Shown: positions 34,657 through 46,627, counted from the stretch's first letter. The stretch is DNA of 64,000 nt from Hemerocallis citrina (GCA_017893485.1 CM030368.1:110305549-110369548), one strand, 5' to 3'. The notes: generated by a model not told the origin, from the letters alone. Program-made: numbers and translations.

Positions 34657-35440
34657 TGTATCGCCCCGAATTTCAGTATAGGAAATACGATACACAAATC
34701 AAGAATCTTTACTTCAATGCAAACCAAACACAATACAAAAATACAGGGAAATTTAAAACTTTCTTTACAATAGTTCTTATTACAATGCACAGTGAAAATT
34801 TAATACACTTTTAACCCAACTTGAATCAAACAATTAAATCCAGTCTTCTCATAAACCCTAGCTTTGACTCCTGTTTAAGCCACCCACTTGCAAATCCTGC
34901 AAAATTGACCAAACTATGGGCATGTCAGTTCAATGCAACCGATGCAATACTATAGTAATAGTGACCCTCTAAAGTCTGTGTAACCCCTATTTTCCAAAAA
35001 ACATATTTTTTGTATTTTCTGTATTTAAAATTTTTGCAAATTATTTTTTTTCGGTTTTCAAATTCTTTTGTCAAATTGTACTATTGGGTATCCCATTAAA
35101 ATTTGTTTTCGATCAATAATTTTATTTGTAACTATTTCTCTGATTTTTACATTGTAACACAATTCTTATTTTTATTGTTATTACTCTTATTATTATTTCT
35201 ATCATGGTCTTATTATTATTTCTATAAAACCATATATCCTATTTTTATTTTTATATATTTTTCCCTATTATCTTTTGGATTATCCATTATCCATTTTAAA
35301 CACTATAACCCAATTAATTTTTTATTGGATATTTTATTAGACCCTATTGGAATTTAAGCCCATATATACCATTACCCATCTGTACCCTATTTCACCGTAA
35401 CCCAATACCCGTTAATTACCAAACTGCTAGCACCCCCCCT

Positions 35441-35474
35441 AAACCCTAACCTAATATATCCAACCCTATATAAA
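35441..35474 (+). promoter_or_regulatory. LTR promoter: telo-box and TATA
   Basis: AAACCCTAAC (plant telo-box) is followed 17 bp later by TATATAAA at 35467-35474. The 3' LTR repeats both at 40330-40338 and 40356-40363. A CT-rich start region (TTCATCTTCTATTCTACTTC) follows at about 40 bp. Confidence 0.7.
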
Positions 35475-36004
35475 CTTACCCTGCTTTTCTCCTAGCCCCA
35501 AAAACCTGTTCATCTTCTATTCTACTTCAGCCGCCTCTTCTAACCCATCCCTCCGCTTCGTCTTCCTCTCTCCCATCTCTCTCCCCATCCTTCGAGCCTT
35601 CCCCTCCTGCTCGGCGACTCCCCCTGGCCTCCCCAGTCGTGCCACGCCCTTCCCCCTGGCCGCTGATGCCGCACCATAGACGACTCGACGCACCGCAATC
35701 AACCGCCTCGCGATGCACAGTCACGTCCCGCTGTTCCCCCCATGCTCCTCCGCCTTACCCCAACTCTCGTGTCCTCATCGCCACAGCCTGCTTCGTCGAC
35801 ACCGTGCACCCTCCCGTCGCACCCCTGTGTGCCTCCACTTAGCCGCATCATGGAGTAGGCAGACAGCAACACAGCCGCAACCACCGGGCAGCCAGCCCTT
35901 GCCGGCAGCCCCTCTAGCCTATCCTCCCGATGCCGGTGCTGCCCCTGTGTGCCGCCTACCGCCAGGCCAGCCATCGCAGCATGCAGTCATTGCGTATAGT
36001 TGCT

Positions 36005-36275
36005 TTTTGATCAAAGGTATTGATCAAGTGATCCTGGACCGTCCGATCGACTTGATCATCTTGAACATCATGATCTCTTGATCTGGCCATCCGATCTTGT
36101 TGATCTTGATCATCACCTCTTGATCTCTTAGATCTAGCCGTTGGATCTCTTGATCTTCATCAGTCTTATTCTGGCCGTCCGATCTGATCCGATCATCTTG
36201 ATCTTGATCTTTCGATCTCAGCCGTCCGATTGTGTTTGTGATCTCGATCATCTTCATCTTGTTCGTGATCGTCTG
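36005..36275. repeat. GATC-dense leader tract
   Basis: About 23 GATC tetramers in 270 bp, mostly as TTGATC, CTTGATCAT or GTCCGATC. Retained in the 3' LTR at 40905-41165 and in the solo LTR at 31890-32060. It lies downstream of the LTR promoter. Confidence 0.85.
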
Positions 36276-37884
36276 TTCGTGATTGGTTCGTGATTTGTTC
36301 GTGCCCCGGGATTCGTTCCCGCTATTCCTGCTTTTTCTTCGTTCTGTCGTTGTCTCTCAGGCAAGTAACTTGTATTAAGTTCCTTTGCATATATAATTAC
36401 TAAATACCGCTTGTAGTGTAGTTAGTTTCTGGAGACAATTTGTGTGTGAATCTCCTTTTTGATATTGTCTCTATAGTGATGATTTGACCATAGTTGCCTC
36501 ACGACATACATGACATGACATAACTTTGGATTGACCACTTCTTGTTGCATATATGCGTGTTATTCATATGATATCTTGTGCTCGTTCGTGTTATTCGGGA
36601 TAGACTAGTTATGGACTTGTGAAATACCCTATAGCATGTTGTTTGGATATCTAGTATACTATATTTCATTTTGGGTTGTGTTTTGGATGAGTTTTATGTG
36701 AACTAGTGAATTTTGTGCAAATGTGATATTTTCAGTTTTGCTGGTTTTTCTGTTTTGATCAGTATTTTAGACCCTATTAAGGTCAGTATTTGAAAATATT
36801 TTGTGAACATGATTTGTAGATAATTCTGTCTATTTTCCAACCCCTTTGACGGATCTCAGTTTCGGTTTTTAGTTTGCGAGTTATGTTGATTTTACTGCAG
36901 TAGTGTCGAAAGATTTCTAGATTTTGTTTTCTATGAATTCTGAAAAGTAATTTATTTTTATTATGGTGTTAAAATTATTATTTTGATCTGGAATTTTGCT
37001 CAGTATTTCTACACTTGATTGGGGTTTACCAAGAATTTTTATGGATTTATTTGAGGAGTTTTACAAACCTTTTCATGCTTGCAAATAAAGAGTTTACATG
37101 CAGAATTTTACTACTGTTCAGTAAAGAACTTGTTTTTCGACCTATTTCTACTTGCTGTTTCCAAAATATTTCTGAATATGAAAGTTAGCCTACTGTATCT
37201 ATTTTATTAACCTTTTGGCTGATTTTGATTTCGATTTATGGTTTGTGAGATAATGTTGTTTTCATACTGCAGTGTTTACAATTCCAGATTTACAAACCTA
37301 CTACATCTTAATGTTTTCTGATTTTACTTAACTACTCTATTTATATTGGAAAATTATGAAACTTGATTTTCTGTTACTATACATATAGGAGAATACCCCA
37401 GATTTTTCGTGGATTTATTTTGTGAGTTTTCATGCTGTTTTCCTGTTCTTGAATACATTCTTCTAATTTCTGGCTGAACGTGTTTTCTGGTTTCAATTCA
37501 GTTTTGAGTTATGTTTTTGTGAAATACTACATGAATTATATATGTTCTCTGGATTTGGCCGGGAGTCTATTTTCTGGACCTTTCAACGGATCCAGTTTTG
37601 CATGTTTGTAGCAACGGGAATCTTAGTTTTACTGCAGTTTGATCTTGCTCTCCTGAACTACAAATTTGGTTATTTTATTCTTTTATGTGTTATCTTGCAC
37701 CCGTACATATTTAACTTGCAACTTGAATTTGTTACATGATCATGCCATGATATTCTTGATATGTTTTGCACACATACATGCTTGTTTGACATTAATAACA
37801 AATAATCAAGCCGGGGTTTAAAGGAAAAGATCTAATAGTGGATAATTCAGAAATGTGTACTCAGAAGGGGATCTATTGATCCTA

Positions 37885-38060
37885 CGTGATATTTGGAGCT
37901 TGATATTTGGTTATTTGGAGCTTGAAATGTGATTACTTGCACTTGCACACTTGACACAGAGCTTGATATTTTGGGTATTTGGAGCTTGTTTGGAGCTTGT
38001 TATCTGGTTATTTGGAGCTTGTTATTTGGTTACTTGGAGCTTGATACTTGATTACTTGAG
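37885..38060. repeat. Minisatellite GGAGCTTG(A/T)TAT in 5' LTR
   Basis: About eight copies of TTGGAGCTTGTTATTTGGTTA-like units of about 20 bp. A shorter array is in the 3' LTR at about 42735-42890, where a deletion joins it directly to the LTR end. Confidence 0.85.
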
Positions 38061-38897
38061 AGCTTGTCCCTGAGTATACTGCACTCTATGGTCCACTATG
38101 AAATCTAAAGTAAAATTGATTGTTGTAGCAACTATGTAGTGTGGGCTGCATGAAGTGCTACCTAGATAGTAATAACTACAAGACTTGATACATGACACTT
38201 GAACATGATACATGCTTACTTGATACTTGACTACATGATACATGAGACTTTATACATGACACTTGCTGCATGTTCACAAGATACTTGATACTTGTTACTT
38301 GTTTACATGATACTTGTTCACTTGACACTTGATACATGCTACTTGTACTTGTTCACCTTACCATGCTAGTTGTTATACTTGATATCATGCATATTCCATG
38401 CTATTTGTTCAGTTTTCTCATGTACTTGTATCCTGCACTACAAGCAGCCCGTAACTTGCATTGACGGGAGTTTATTTTCTTTTTTCCCTTTCCAGCAATT
38501 TGTTAAATTGCAAATTTTGGAGAACAGATACCAGATGGTGTTGGTGATATGCAATATTAGTGCTAGAGTTTGCTATTATTATATCCTATTGCTATTTGAA
38601 TAATGTATCTTGTTCTTGGATTTATTTATATTTGGGCAATGTGACCCAGGATATTTGACTTATTCAGATCTGGTTTATTTGAGATTAATATATTTTGGTT
38701 TCAAGTATTCTTGTTGGTATTTTGGTTCATATGTGCATGTTCGGTTGAATCTTTTGCTTCTGACTCTGATTATTCTTGTGAAATGTTGTCAAGATTCTTG
38801 AATAGCTTATGGATGATGAAAATCATTCGCTGGGCTTAGTCACATATCCGTATTTTGTATTCTCTTTTTGGGAAGCGGGGCGTGATAAGGTTTTTAG

Positions 38898-38910
38898 TGG
38901 TATCAGAGCC
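38898..38910 (+). other. Primer-binding site of LARD-like element
   Basis: TGGTATCAGAGCC at ten bases from the LTR, continuing CAGGTTT, so complementarity to initiator tRNA-Met extends past 18 bases with one extra C. Confidence 0.9.
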
Positions 38911-39239
38911 CAGGTTTGGCTAATGTATTAGTTACCTAATATATTAGACAAGTTTGGCTCGATCTGGGATCGGCTCAACATTTCACCAACCATGCATGCA
39001 TGAATGAATTGATAATCAACATTGATCTGGATACTAGTCTTATTTCATTCTTTTTTATCCCTTCTTATTCAATCCCTTGATTCCCTGATTTTTCCGTATT
39101 TTTTTCGTCGTCCTCTTTGATTGATTTCTTCTTGGATATGAATTCATTCTTTTCGTACCCATATTCCTTGATGCTAGTGCTAACCATTCTTTTCTTCCTA
39201 CTTGGTTCTTCAATCGGCATTGCTCGATCTTCTTGATCG

Positions 39240-39294
39240 ATCAGAGTGGTGTAGCGGAAGCGTTGTGGGCCTATAACCCATAGGTCCCAAGATT
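39240..39294 (+). other. Initiator tRNA-Met-like segment
   Basis: ATCAGAGTGG, then TAGCGGAAGCG, the anticodon arm GGGCCTATAACCC (CAT changed to TAT) and AGGTCCCAAGATTC follow plant initiator tRNA-Met from base 1 to about base 55 with roughly seven substitutions. The 3' part of the tRNA is absent. Same strand as the element and about 520 bp upstream of the 3' LTR. Confidence 0.85.
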
Positions 39295-39800
39295 CTTTTG
39301 TTGTTTCTTCTTCCCTGCACTGTTTGGTTCTCTAGTCCTTGCATTCAACTTCATTCGTTGACTTATTGTTTGGTTCATCTCTATCTTGTCCATTCTTTCT
39401 TCAATTCCAGCTCTATCTATTTCTTCATCTCTTTGCGTTGTTATCTTGCAAGTCTTGTGTTGGTTCTTCTTCATTTTTTGTGCCAGTTATTTTTTCTTGC
39501 ATTTTATTTTGCCATCATTATTTGATTCAATTCTTCCCTGTCCTTTCTCCCTTTGATTCCAGTTCTACCTGGTCCCTATCTTACTTTGTTATCTTGAGTT
39601 ATTTCTTTCCTTTTGATACCGTTTGCTTCTTTTCTTGCATTCCATTTGGCATCATTGTTATCCATTTTCTTTCTTATTCTGGTATCACCACTACTTTGGT
39701 TCTTTCCCTTTAACCCTATGTTTGGTTATCGTTCCCCAAGTTTGCTTTTGCCTTGTCCTATATACTGCCTAAGCAAATTTCGAGGATAAAATTTTATTTT
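39295..39800 (+). other. T-rich interior of LARD-like element
   Basis: Strongly T/C-rich with phenylalanine/serine-rich spurious ORFs; no gene. It ends with AATTTCGAGGATAAAATTTT, a relic of the standard gypsy pol 3' end. Confidence 0.6.
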
Positions 39801-39815
39801 AAGGTGGGTAGGATT
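39801..39815 (+). other. Polypurine tract of LARD-like element
   Basis: AAGGTGGGTAGGATT immediately precedes the 3' LTR start TGTAATCCCTG. Same tract as in the family-D element. Confidence 0.75.
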
Positions 39816-42800
39816 TGTAATCCCTGTTTTCCCAAAAACGTATTTTTGTGTATTTTTTGTATTTAAAATTATCGCAATTAGTTTTTTTTTAGTTTTCAAA
39901 TTCTTTTGTCAAATTTTACTATTGGGTATCCTATTAAAATTTGTTTTCGATCAATAATTTTATTCGTAACTATTTTCTTGATTTTTACATTGTAACACAA
40001 TTCTTATTTTTATTATTATTACACTGATTATTATTATTACCGTTATTATTAGTACTATTATTATTTTTATCATGGTCTTATTATTATTATTATTATTAGT
40101 ATTTCTATAAAACCCTATATCCTATTTTTATTTTTATATATTTTTCCCTATTATCTTTTGGACTACCCATTATCCATTTTAAACCCTATAACCCATCTAA
40201 TTTCTTATTGGATATTTTATTAGACCCTATGGGATTTTAAGCCCATATATACCATTACCCATCTGTACCCTATTTCACCCTAACCCAATACCCGTTAATT
40301 ATCCAAACCGCCAGCACCCCCCCCCCCCCAAACCCTAACCTAATATATCCAACACTATATAAACTTACCCTACTTTTCCCCTAACCCCAAAAACCTATTC
40401 ATCTTCTACTCTACTTCAGCCGCCTCTTCTAACCCATCCCTCCGCTTCATCTTCCTTTCTCCCATCTCTCTCCCCATCCTCCGAGCCTTCCCCTCCTACT
40501 CGGCGACTCCTCCTGGCCTCCCCAGTCGTGCCTCGGCCATCCCCCTGGCCGCTGACATCGCATACAGACGACTCGACGCGCCGCAGTCAGTCGCCTCGCG
40601 ACGCACAGTCGCATCGCCGCCGTTCCCCCCGTGCTCCTCTGCCTAACCCTACCTCTCATTTCCTCCTCACGACAGCCTGCTTCCCCTATGCTGTGCACCC
40701 TCCGGTCGCACCCTTGTGCTGCCTTCACCTGGCCGCATCGTCGGAGTAGGCAGCTAGCAACACAACCGCAACTGCCATGGAGCCAGCCCTTTCCAGCAAC
40801 CCCTCTGTCCTGTCCTCCCGATGCCGGTGCTGCCCCTGTGTGCCGCCCACCGCCAGGCCAGCCATCGCAACAAGTAGTCATTGCCTGTAGTTGCTTTTTG
40901 ATCAAAGGTATTGATCAAGTGATCCTGGACTGTACGATCGACTTGATCATCTTGATCATCACGATCTCTTGATCTAGACGTTCGATCTTGTTGATATTGA
41001 TCATCACCTCTTGATCTCTCGGATTTAGCCGTAGGATCTCTTGATCTTCATCAGTCTTGTTCTGGCTGTCCGATCTGATCCGATCATCGTCATCTTGATC
41101 TTTGATCTCAGCCGTCCGATTGTGTTCATGAACTCAATCGTCTTCATCTTGTTTGTGATCGTGTGCTCGTGATTGGTTCATGATCCGTTCGTTGTGATTG
41201 TGTTCGCCCCGGGATCCATTCCCGTTATTCTTACTTTTGCTTCGTTCTATCGTCGTCTCTCAGGCAAGTAACTTGTATTAAATTCCTTTGCATATACAAG
41301 TACTAAATATCGCTTGCAGTGTAGTTGGGTTCTAAAGACAATTTGTGTGTGAATCTCCTTGTTGATATTGTCTCCATAGTGATGATTTGACCATAGTTGC
41401 CTCACGACAAACATGACATGATATAACTTTGGATTGGCCACTTCTTGTTGCATATATGCGTGTTATTCATATGATATCTTGTGCTCATTCGTGTTATTCG
41501 GATAGCCTCGTTGTGGACTTGTAAAATACCTTATACAATGTTGTTTGGATATCTAGTATACTATATTTCATGTGGGGTTGTGTTTTGGATGAGTTCTATG
41601 TGAACTAGTGAATTTTGTGCGTATGTGATATTTTCAGTTTTGCTGGCATTTCTGTTTTGATCAGTATTTTAGACCCTATTAAGGATAGTATTTGAAAATA
41701 TTTTGTAAACATAATTTGTAGAGAATTCTGTCTATTTTCCAACCCTTTTGATTGATCTCAGTTTCGATTTTTGGTTTGCGAGTTATATCAATTTTACTAC
41801 TGTAGTGTCGAAAGATTTCCATATTTTGTTTTCTATGAATTCTGAAGAGTAATTTATATGTATTATGGTGTTAAAATTATTATTTTGATATGAAATTTTG
41901 CTCAGTATTCTAGACTTGATTGGGGTTTACCCAGAATTTTACATGCAGAATTTTACTACTGTTTAGTAAAGAACTTGATTTTCGACCTATTTCTACTTGA
42001 TGTTTCCAAAATATTTCTGAATATTAAAGTTAGCCTACTGTATCTATTTTATTACCCTTTTGGTGGATTTTGATTTTGATTTATGGTTTGTGAGATAAAT
42101 TTTTTTCGTATTGCAGTGTTTATAATTCCAGATTTACAAATCTTCTACATCTTGATGTTTTCTGATTTTACTTGACTACTCTATTTATATTGGAAAATTA
42201 TGAAACATGATGTTCTGTTACTATATATATAGGGGAATACCTCAGATTTTTCATGGATTTAATTTGTGAGTTTTCATCCTGTTTTCCTGTTCTTGAATAC
42301 AATCTTCTGATTTCTCGCTGAACGTGTTTTCTAGTTTCAATTCAGTTTTGAGTTATATTTTTGTGAAATACTATATAACTTATATATATTCGCTGGATTT
42401 GGCCGGGACTCTATTTTCTAGACCTTTCGACGGATCAAGATTTGCATGTTTGTAGCAACGGGAATCTCAGTTTTACTGCAGTTTGGTCTTACTGTCCTGA
42501 ACTAGAAATTTGGTTATTTTATTCTTTTATGTGTTATCTTGCACCCGTACATATTTATCATGAAACCTGAACATGTTACATGATCATGCCATGTTATTCT
42601 TGATATGTTTTGCACACATACATGCTTGTTTGACATTAATAACAAATAATCAAGCCGGGGTTTAAAGGGAAAGATCTGATAGTGGATAATTCATAAATGT
42701 GTACTCGGAAGGGAATCTATTAATCTTACGTGATATTTGGAGCTTGATATTTTAGGTATTTGATACTTGACACGTGATTACTTGCACTTGCACACTTGAC

Positions 42801-42987
42801 ACAAACTTGATATTTTAGGTATTTGGAGCTTATTTAGAGCTTGTTATCTGGTTATTTGGAGCTTGTTATCTGGTTATTTGGAGCTTGTTAAAGAATCTTG
42901 AACAGCTTATGGATGATGAAAATTATTTGCTGGGCTTAGTCACGTATCCGTATTCCGTATTCTCTTTTTGGAAAGCGGGGCGTGACA
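39816..42987 (+). repeat. 3' LTR of LARD-like element (with deletions)
   Basis: Homologous to 34979-38887 but lacks about 57 bp near 41940 and about 770 bp between the minisatellite and the terminal 100 bp (junction near 42888). It carries a 13-base C run at 40317-40329 and an ATT-rich patch at 40015-40100. Ends GCGGGGCGTGACA. Confidence 0.88.
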
Positions 42988-45787
42988 GTCTAACAACTAC
43001 AAACTTGTCGCACAACATAAAATAAAACAATAATGGTAAGATTCATAAATCAACAAGTGAAGCTGAACAAAAAGAACAATTGTGTGTTAAGAAAACGGAA
43101 GAAAAATACATAAAACAATGTCCGGAAAATACATAAAACAATGTCCAAAAAAACACAATGCACACAATGCTTACTAATGCACACTTGTTCGGATTCTACA
43201 CATCTTATACTACATAGGTCTGAGGACAAGCCCTTAGCGTTCACCTCATTATAGGGTTTAATCTCTCGTTATGGAAACTACAACCATTACTACTACGTGA
43301 TTTAGACATTTTACAAGTGTTGACTCTCGCCCCGGAATACTGGAGGTTAGACACTATCGATGGATCATCCTTGAGACTCTTTCACTCTCATCCTGGAATT
43401 CATAGAGAGCCCTCATTGCACAAATATCCTATGAGTGTCGCTCTCGTCCCGGAATACTGGAGATCAATCCCACTGTACAGAACATCCTGGGGCCTCACTC
43501 ATCCCTCGTCCCAGAATACTGGTGAATATATCACTTCACGGATCATACTGGTGCCTTCATACTCATGCTTGCTCTTATTTCATCATATCTCCAACTAGTT
43601 CATGTCCTTAAATTCAAACGTAGACAACCACAACCACCTAAAGTTAGCACCAACCTACCAGAATTAACTCCACAAAACTAGGAACACTAGCCCACCATGG
43701 CTAATTCCTTCGATCAAAATAATTCACTACCGGTATTCTAGGGTCCTGTTCAGTCTCTAGCTCACAACTCAATATCTCAACATTCTTCTAGGGTTCTCAC
43801 AATAACCCTAACTTTTTTCAAATAAGAACCACAACTTAGTTCATTTATCAAACAATCTTTCCTTTGCTCTTTTTTGAATATCATTTCTCCACAAAATCAC
43901 ATTCGTAAATCGACACTTCAATTAAAGTCATCTCCTACCAAATATAAAATATTCACTTATCCACAAAATCTCTACCACATCTTACGCCTCATTTAATGGA
44001 CAATTCACTTCCATAAAAGACACTTTCATTTATAGAAACAAATCAAATTAACTATACTCCTTTAATTCAATCCCCAATATTTCATCCTATACATGACCAC
44101 AATATAAATCCTGGGGTTTTAACATATTTAAAACTGAAAACATCTCACTTTAAAATTCGGGCATTTATTCCTCAAAATATGAAATTGTATGTTTCAAAAA
44201 TCTGAAACTTTCACCACTTAATATCTTTGAAAATCTGAAAAATAACTCATCCAAAACTGAAATATATACTCCTCTAAAACTTGAATTTATACCCTTCCAG
44301 AACATAGATTTTCATCATACAATCTGCAACTCAAATATACCAAAATCTGCAACTTTATGGTGACTAAATATCTGAAACTGAATTTCATTAAAATCTGAAG
44401 CTAAATGTTATAGAAACCTAAATTTGATTCTCCAAAGATTTAAGTTAAAAAAAATCAATAATCTATAACATTAACATTTATTATATTAATCTCCTATCCA
44501 AACAATTCTTTAAATCGAGTTAAACAACCAAAAAAAAATCCAACGAATAAAATAACATGCCAAATTGGGTTTTGAACCCGAGACCCACCAAACCCCAACC
44601 TACACCCGTCAACCAGAAAGCCAATTGCTTTCTTTGACAAACAGCGAACAGAAACCCTTACACTTCGACCATGTGCACTGTGCAACCTTTGCACACTATA
44701 CAAGCCCGAAACCCTAGTTCTCCGTCAAATTAAAACTTACCTCCATACATATGTCAATTCATATAGAAAATTTCTAGTAGTTGAATCATAATAAAAACAA
44801 TAAATACATATCAAATATCTCATCTTTTAAATTAATCAAACATGAGTTTAAGATCCCATAACAAGTTCTAATCAACTACAATAACATTCACGATCATTCA
44901 ATCAACTCTATGGCTTAAAAATTCAATAACCCTAACATCATATTATATTCAAGAATCAAACATTCATGTTCAACTCATGTAATAAGATTGGATTTTTACT
45001 TCATAACAACGATTAAACTTAATATATTAATCATCTCAACAATTCAACTCGTGGCAATATATATAAGTACATGCTTTATACATCCATAGATCCACAAATA
45101 AATTCCTAGCATGATACTAAATCATCATGAACAAAAAAAACACATCAAGAGAGTTAGAGAGATACTCACCGCTTGTAGTTTTTCTTAGACTAAATGAAGA
45201 AGTCCTCCACCAAAAGCAAAAATCTCCATTCCCAAAGCCACCCAAAATAAAACCACCAAAAAAAAAAAAAGAAAACCTACTACTCCTAAATATAGGCCGG
45301 GATCTAATTAAGGGTTTCTATAAGAAAATTTTGCACATAGGCCCTTCAAATTTTCGTATTTGCATTATTCAATTATGCATACAACTAATTTGGTCTCTTT
45401 TAACCAAATAAAATATTTAATATCATCACCACAAGCTCCAAATTGGCCGGCAAACACTTAATAGGGTTTTAGAAAAAAAATTATTTTACATTTCAGGCTT
45501 TTTATGGCCCAAAATAATTTCTTCTACAAAAATCGATTTTGTTAATATAATTTTCAAAGTAGTCTTCTACATTCAAAATAAATTCAAAAATATAAAGATA
45601 AAAATAATAACATTGTAATTGAATGAGAAGAAGTAATTTTTGATACGAAAATTTAAGAATTTCAATTTCGAAATATATGCACATGTTTTGCACTTGCAAA
45701 AACAGTAATTAAGGAAATTAATCAAATCCTTCAATTTAATATCATTTAGTAATTTAAAATGATTCATTTTAATTTACGGGGTGTTAC
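42988..45787 (-). repeat. Family B-like LTR, continuation after the LARD-like insertion
   Basis: Resumes the LTR split at 34978. It contains a minisatellite of (T)CGTCCC(G/A)GAATACTGG units at about 43330-43560, a minus-strand TATA-like TATATTTAGGAG near 45285, and AT-rich sequence to ACGGGGTGTTACA at 45787. No credible ORF. Confidence 0.65.
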
Positions 45788-45975
45788 ATAAGATTATAAT
45801 AAATAACAATAAAATAAAAATAAATTTATGATACAAGTACTACAATTAGTATAATGCACGTGCATGCACGTACAAATAGAGTAGTCAATGAAAACTAATA
45901 AAAATAACCAATCAATTAAATTGTTAATAATTTAATAATTAAAAATAATATCTTTTAATTTTATGAGGTGTTACA
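45788..45975 (-). repeat. Extra LTR-like terminus of 188 bp
   Basis: Aligns loosely with the preceding 190 bp (a GATAC...GCACGTGCATGCAC block, then AATTAATAATTT, then GAGGTGTTACA), so the LTR end appears twice in diverged form. Possibly a second related LTR fragment or a recombination scar. Confidence 0.5.
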
Positions 45976-46100
45976 AACCCGTTGAACAGCCAACGGTCAA
46001 CAGGATATGTGTCAAATCAGCAGAAGAATCAAAGCAGTTCAACAAAACACACCGATCAAACATGCTCCGATCTAAAAGGGTGCATTTTGTGTTGACTAGT
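45976..46100. repeat. W-box/G-box array, third block
   Basis: GTTGAACAGCCAACGGTCAACAGG, GGATATGTGTC and AAACATGCTCCGATCTAAAA continue the unit interrupted at 34656, followed by the start of another unit (TTGACTAGTCAGC) at about 46092. Confidence 0.75.
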
Positions 46101-46627
46101 CAGCGTGCCCCCGCGGCTTGATCTCCATGATTTTTGCATCGCGTCATGATCAATGCTCCAGATTTTGCCATGTCATTAGGTATTTAATTAATTCCTTTAT
46201 TTAATTATTAAATCAAAGTAATTATTTAAAATTTTGAAAAAATAATTAAAAATCATAAAAAATTAACTAAAAATTCTAAAAGTAATTACTAATTTGGAAA
46301 AATATTTTGAATTCCTAAAAAGTAAATATTAATTTAGAATAATTAATTAAATTTTCGAAAATTAATTGTTAAAATTCGGAAATTGAATGAAAAAATCAAA
46401 AAAGAATAATTAAAAATTGGGAAAAGTTCAGAAAAATTTGGAAATCACAAAAAATCTAGAAAATTCTAATATTAGTTCTGGGTATTTTAAAAACTCATAA
46501 TAACATTGATACACCTCGAGAAAGGTTCAAACATCCTCGAGAACTCCGATATGTTCTGTAAACCCTTAAAATGGGCGAATTACTCCTCAAAAGCTGTGAA
46601 ACTCAGTCTTCGGGAGTAAAGAGCTTG
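46101..46627 (+). other. 3' internal end of a plus-strand Tat-like element
   Basis: Very AT-rich after a short GC-rich part. No gene. The last 100 bp (TCGAGAACTCCGATATGTTC, CTCCTCAAAAGCTGTGAAAC, CTTCGGGAGTAAAGAGCTTG) lead into an LTR start like that of the Tat element at 21813. Confidence 0.5.

Larger units (their letters stand above)
34979..38887 (+). repeat. 5' LTR of LARD-like element
   Basis: 3909 bp. From left: AT-rich upstream part, telo-box plus TATA, GC-rich leader (35510-35970), GATC-rich tract (36005-36275), inverted repeat CAAGT-A-ACTTG (36362-36372), long T-rich stretch, GGAGCTTGATATTTGG minisatellite (37885-38060), and a conserved end with CATTCGCTGGGCTTAG and GGGAAGCGGGGCGTGATA. 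Long ORFs in the GC-rich leader are composition artefacts. Confidence 0.88.
34979..42987 (+). mobile_element. Family C LARD-like element (giant LTRs, 0.93-kb non-coding interior)
   Basis: 5' LTR 34979-38887 (3909 bp), interior 38888-39815 (928 bp), 3' LTR 39816-42987 (3172 bp, shortened by two deletions). The TSD is GTCTG/GTCTA (34974-34978 and 42988-42992), one mismatch. The primer-binding site is at 38898-38910 and the polypurine tract at 39801-39815. There is no gag or pol, so all proteins must be supplied in trans. The LTR pair has diverged substantially by eye, so it is older than the gypsy element at 51693. Confidence 0.88.
34657..45975 (-). mobile_element. Family B-like LTR, interrupted by the LARD-like element
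   Basis: Begins TGTATCGCCCCGAATTTC and ends GAGGTGTTACA, the same polarity as the minus-strand family-B LTRs (TGTAGCGCCCCGAATTTC). AACC flanks both sides (34653-34656 and 45976-45979), a four-base match. The LTR is split at 34978 and resumes at 42988. No primer-binding site or coding region is visible, so it reads as a solo LTR. An extra 188 bp with a second LTR-like terminus (ACGGGGTGTTACA at 45787, then GAGGTGTTACA at 45975) is unexplained. Confidence 0.7.

Noticed and set aside
35517..36081. ORFs in the GC-rich leader of the LARD-like LTR (and 40447-40972)
   Set aside because: The two LTR copies have different frame structure and frameshifts, so they are not conserved coding sequence.
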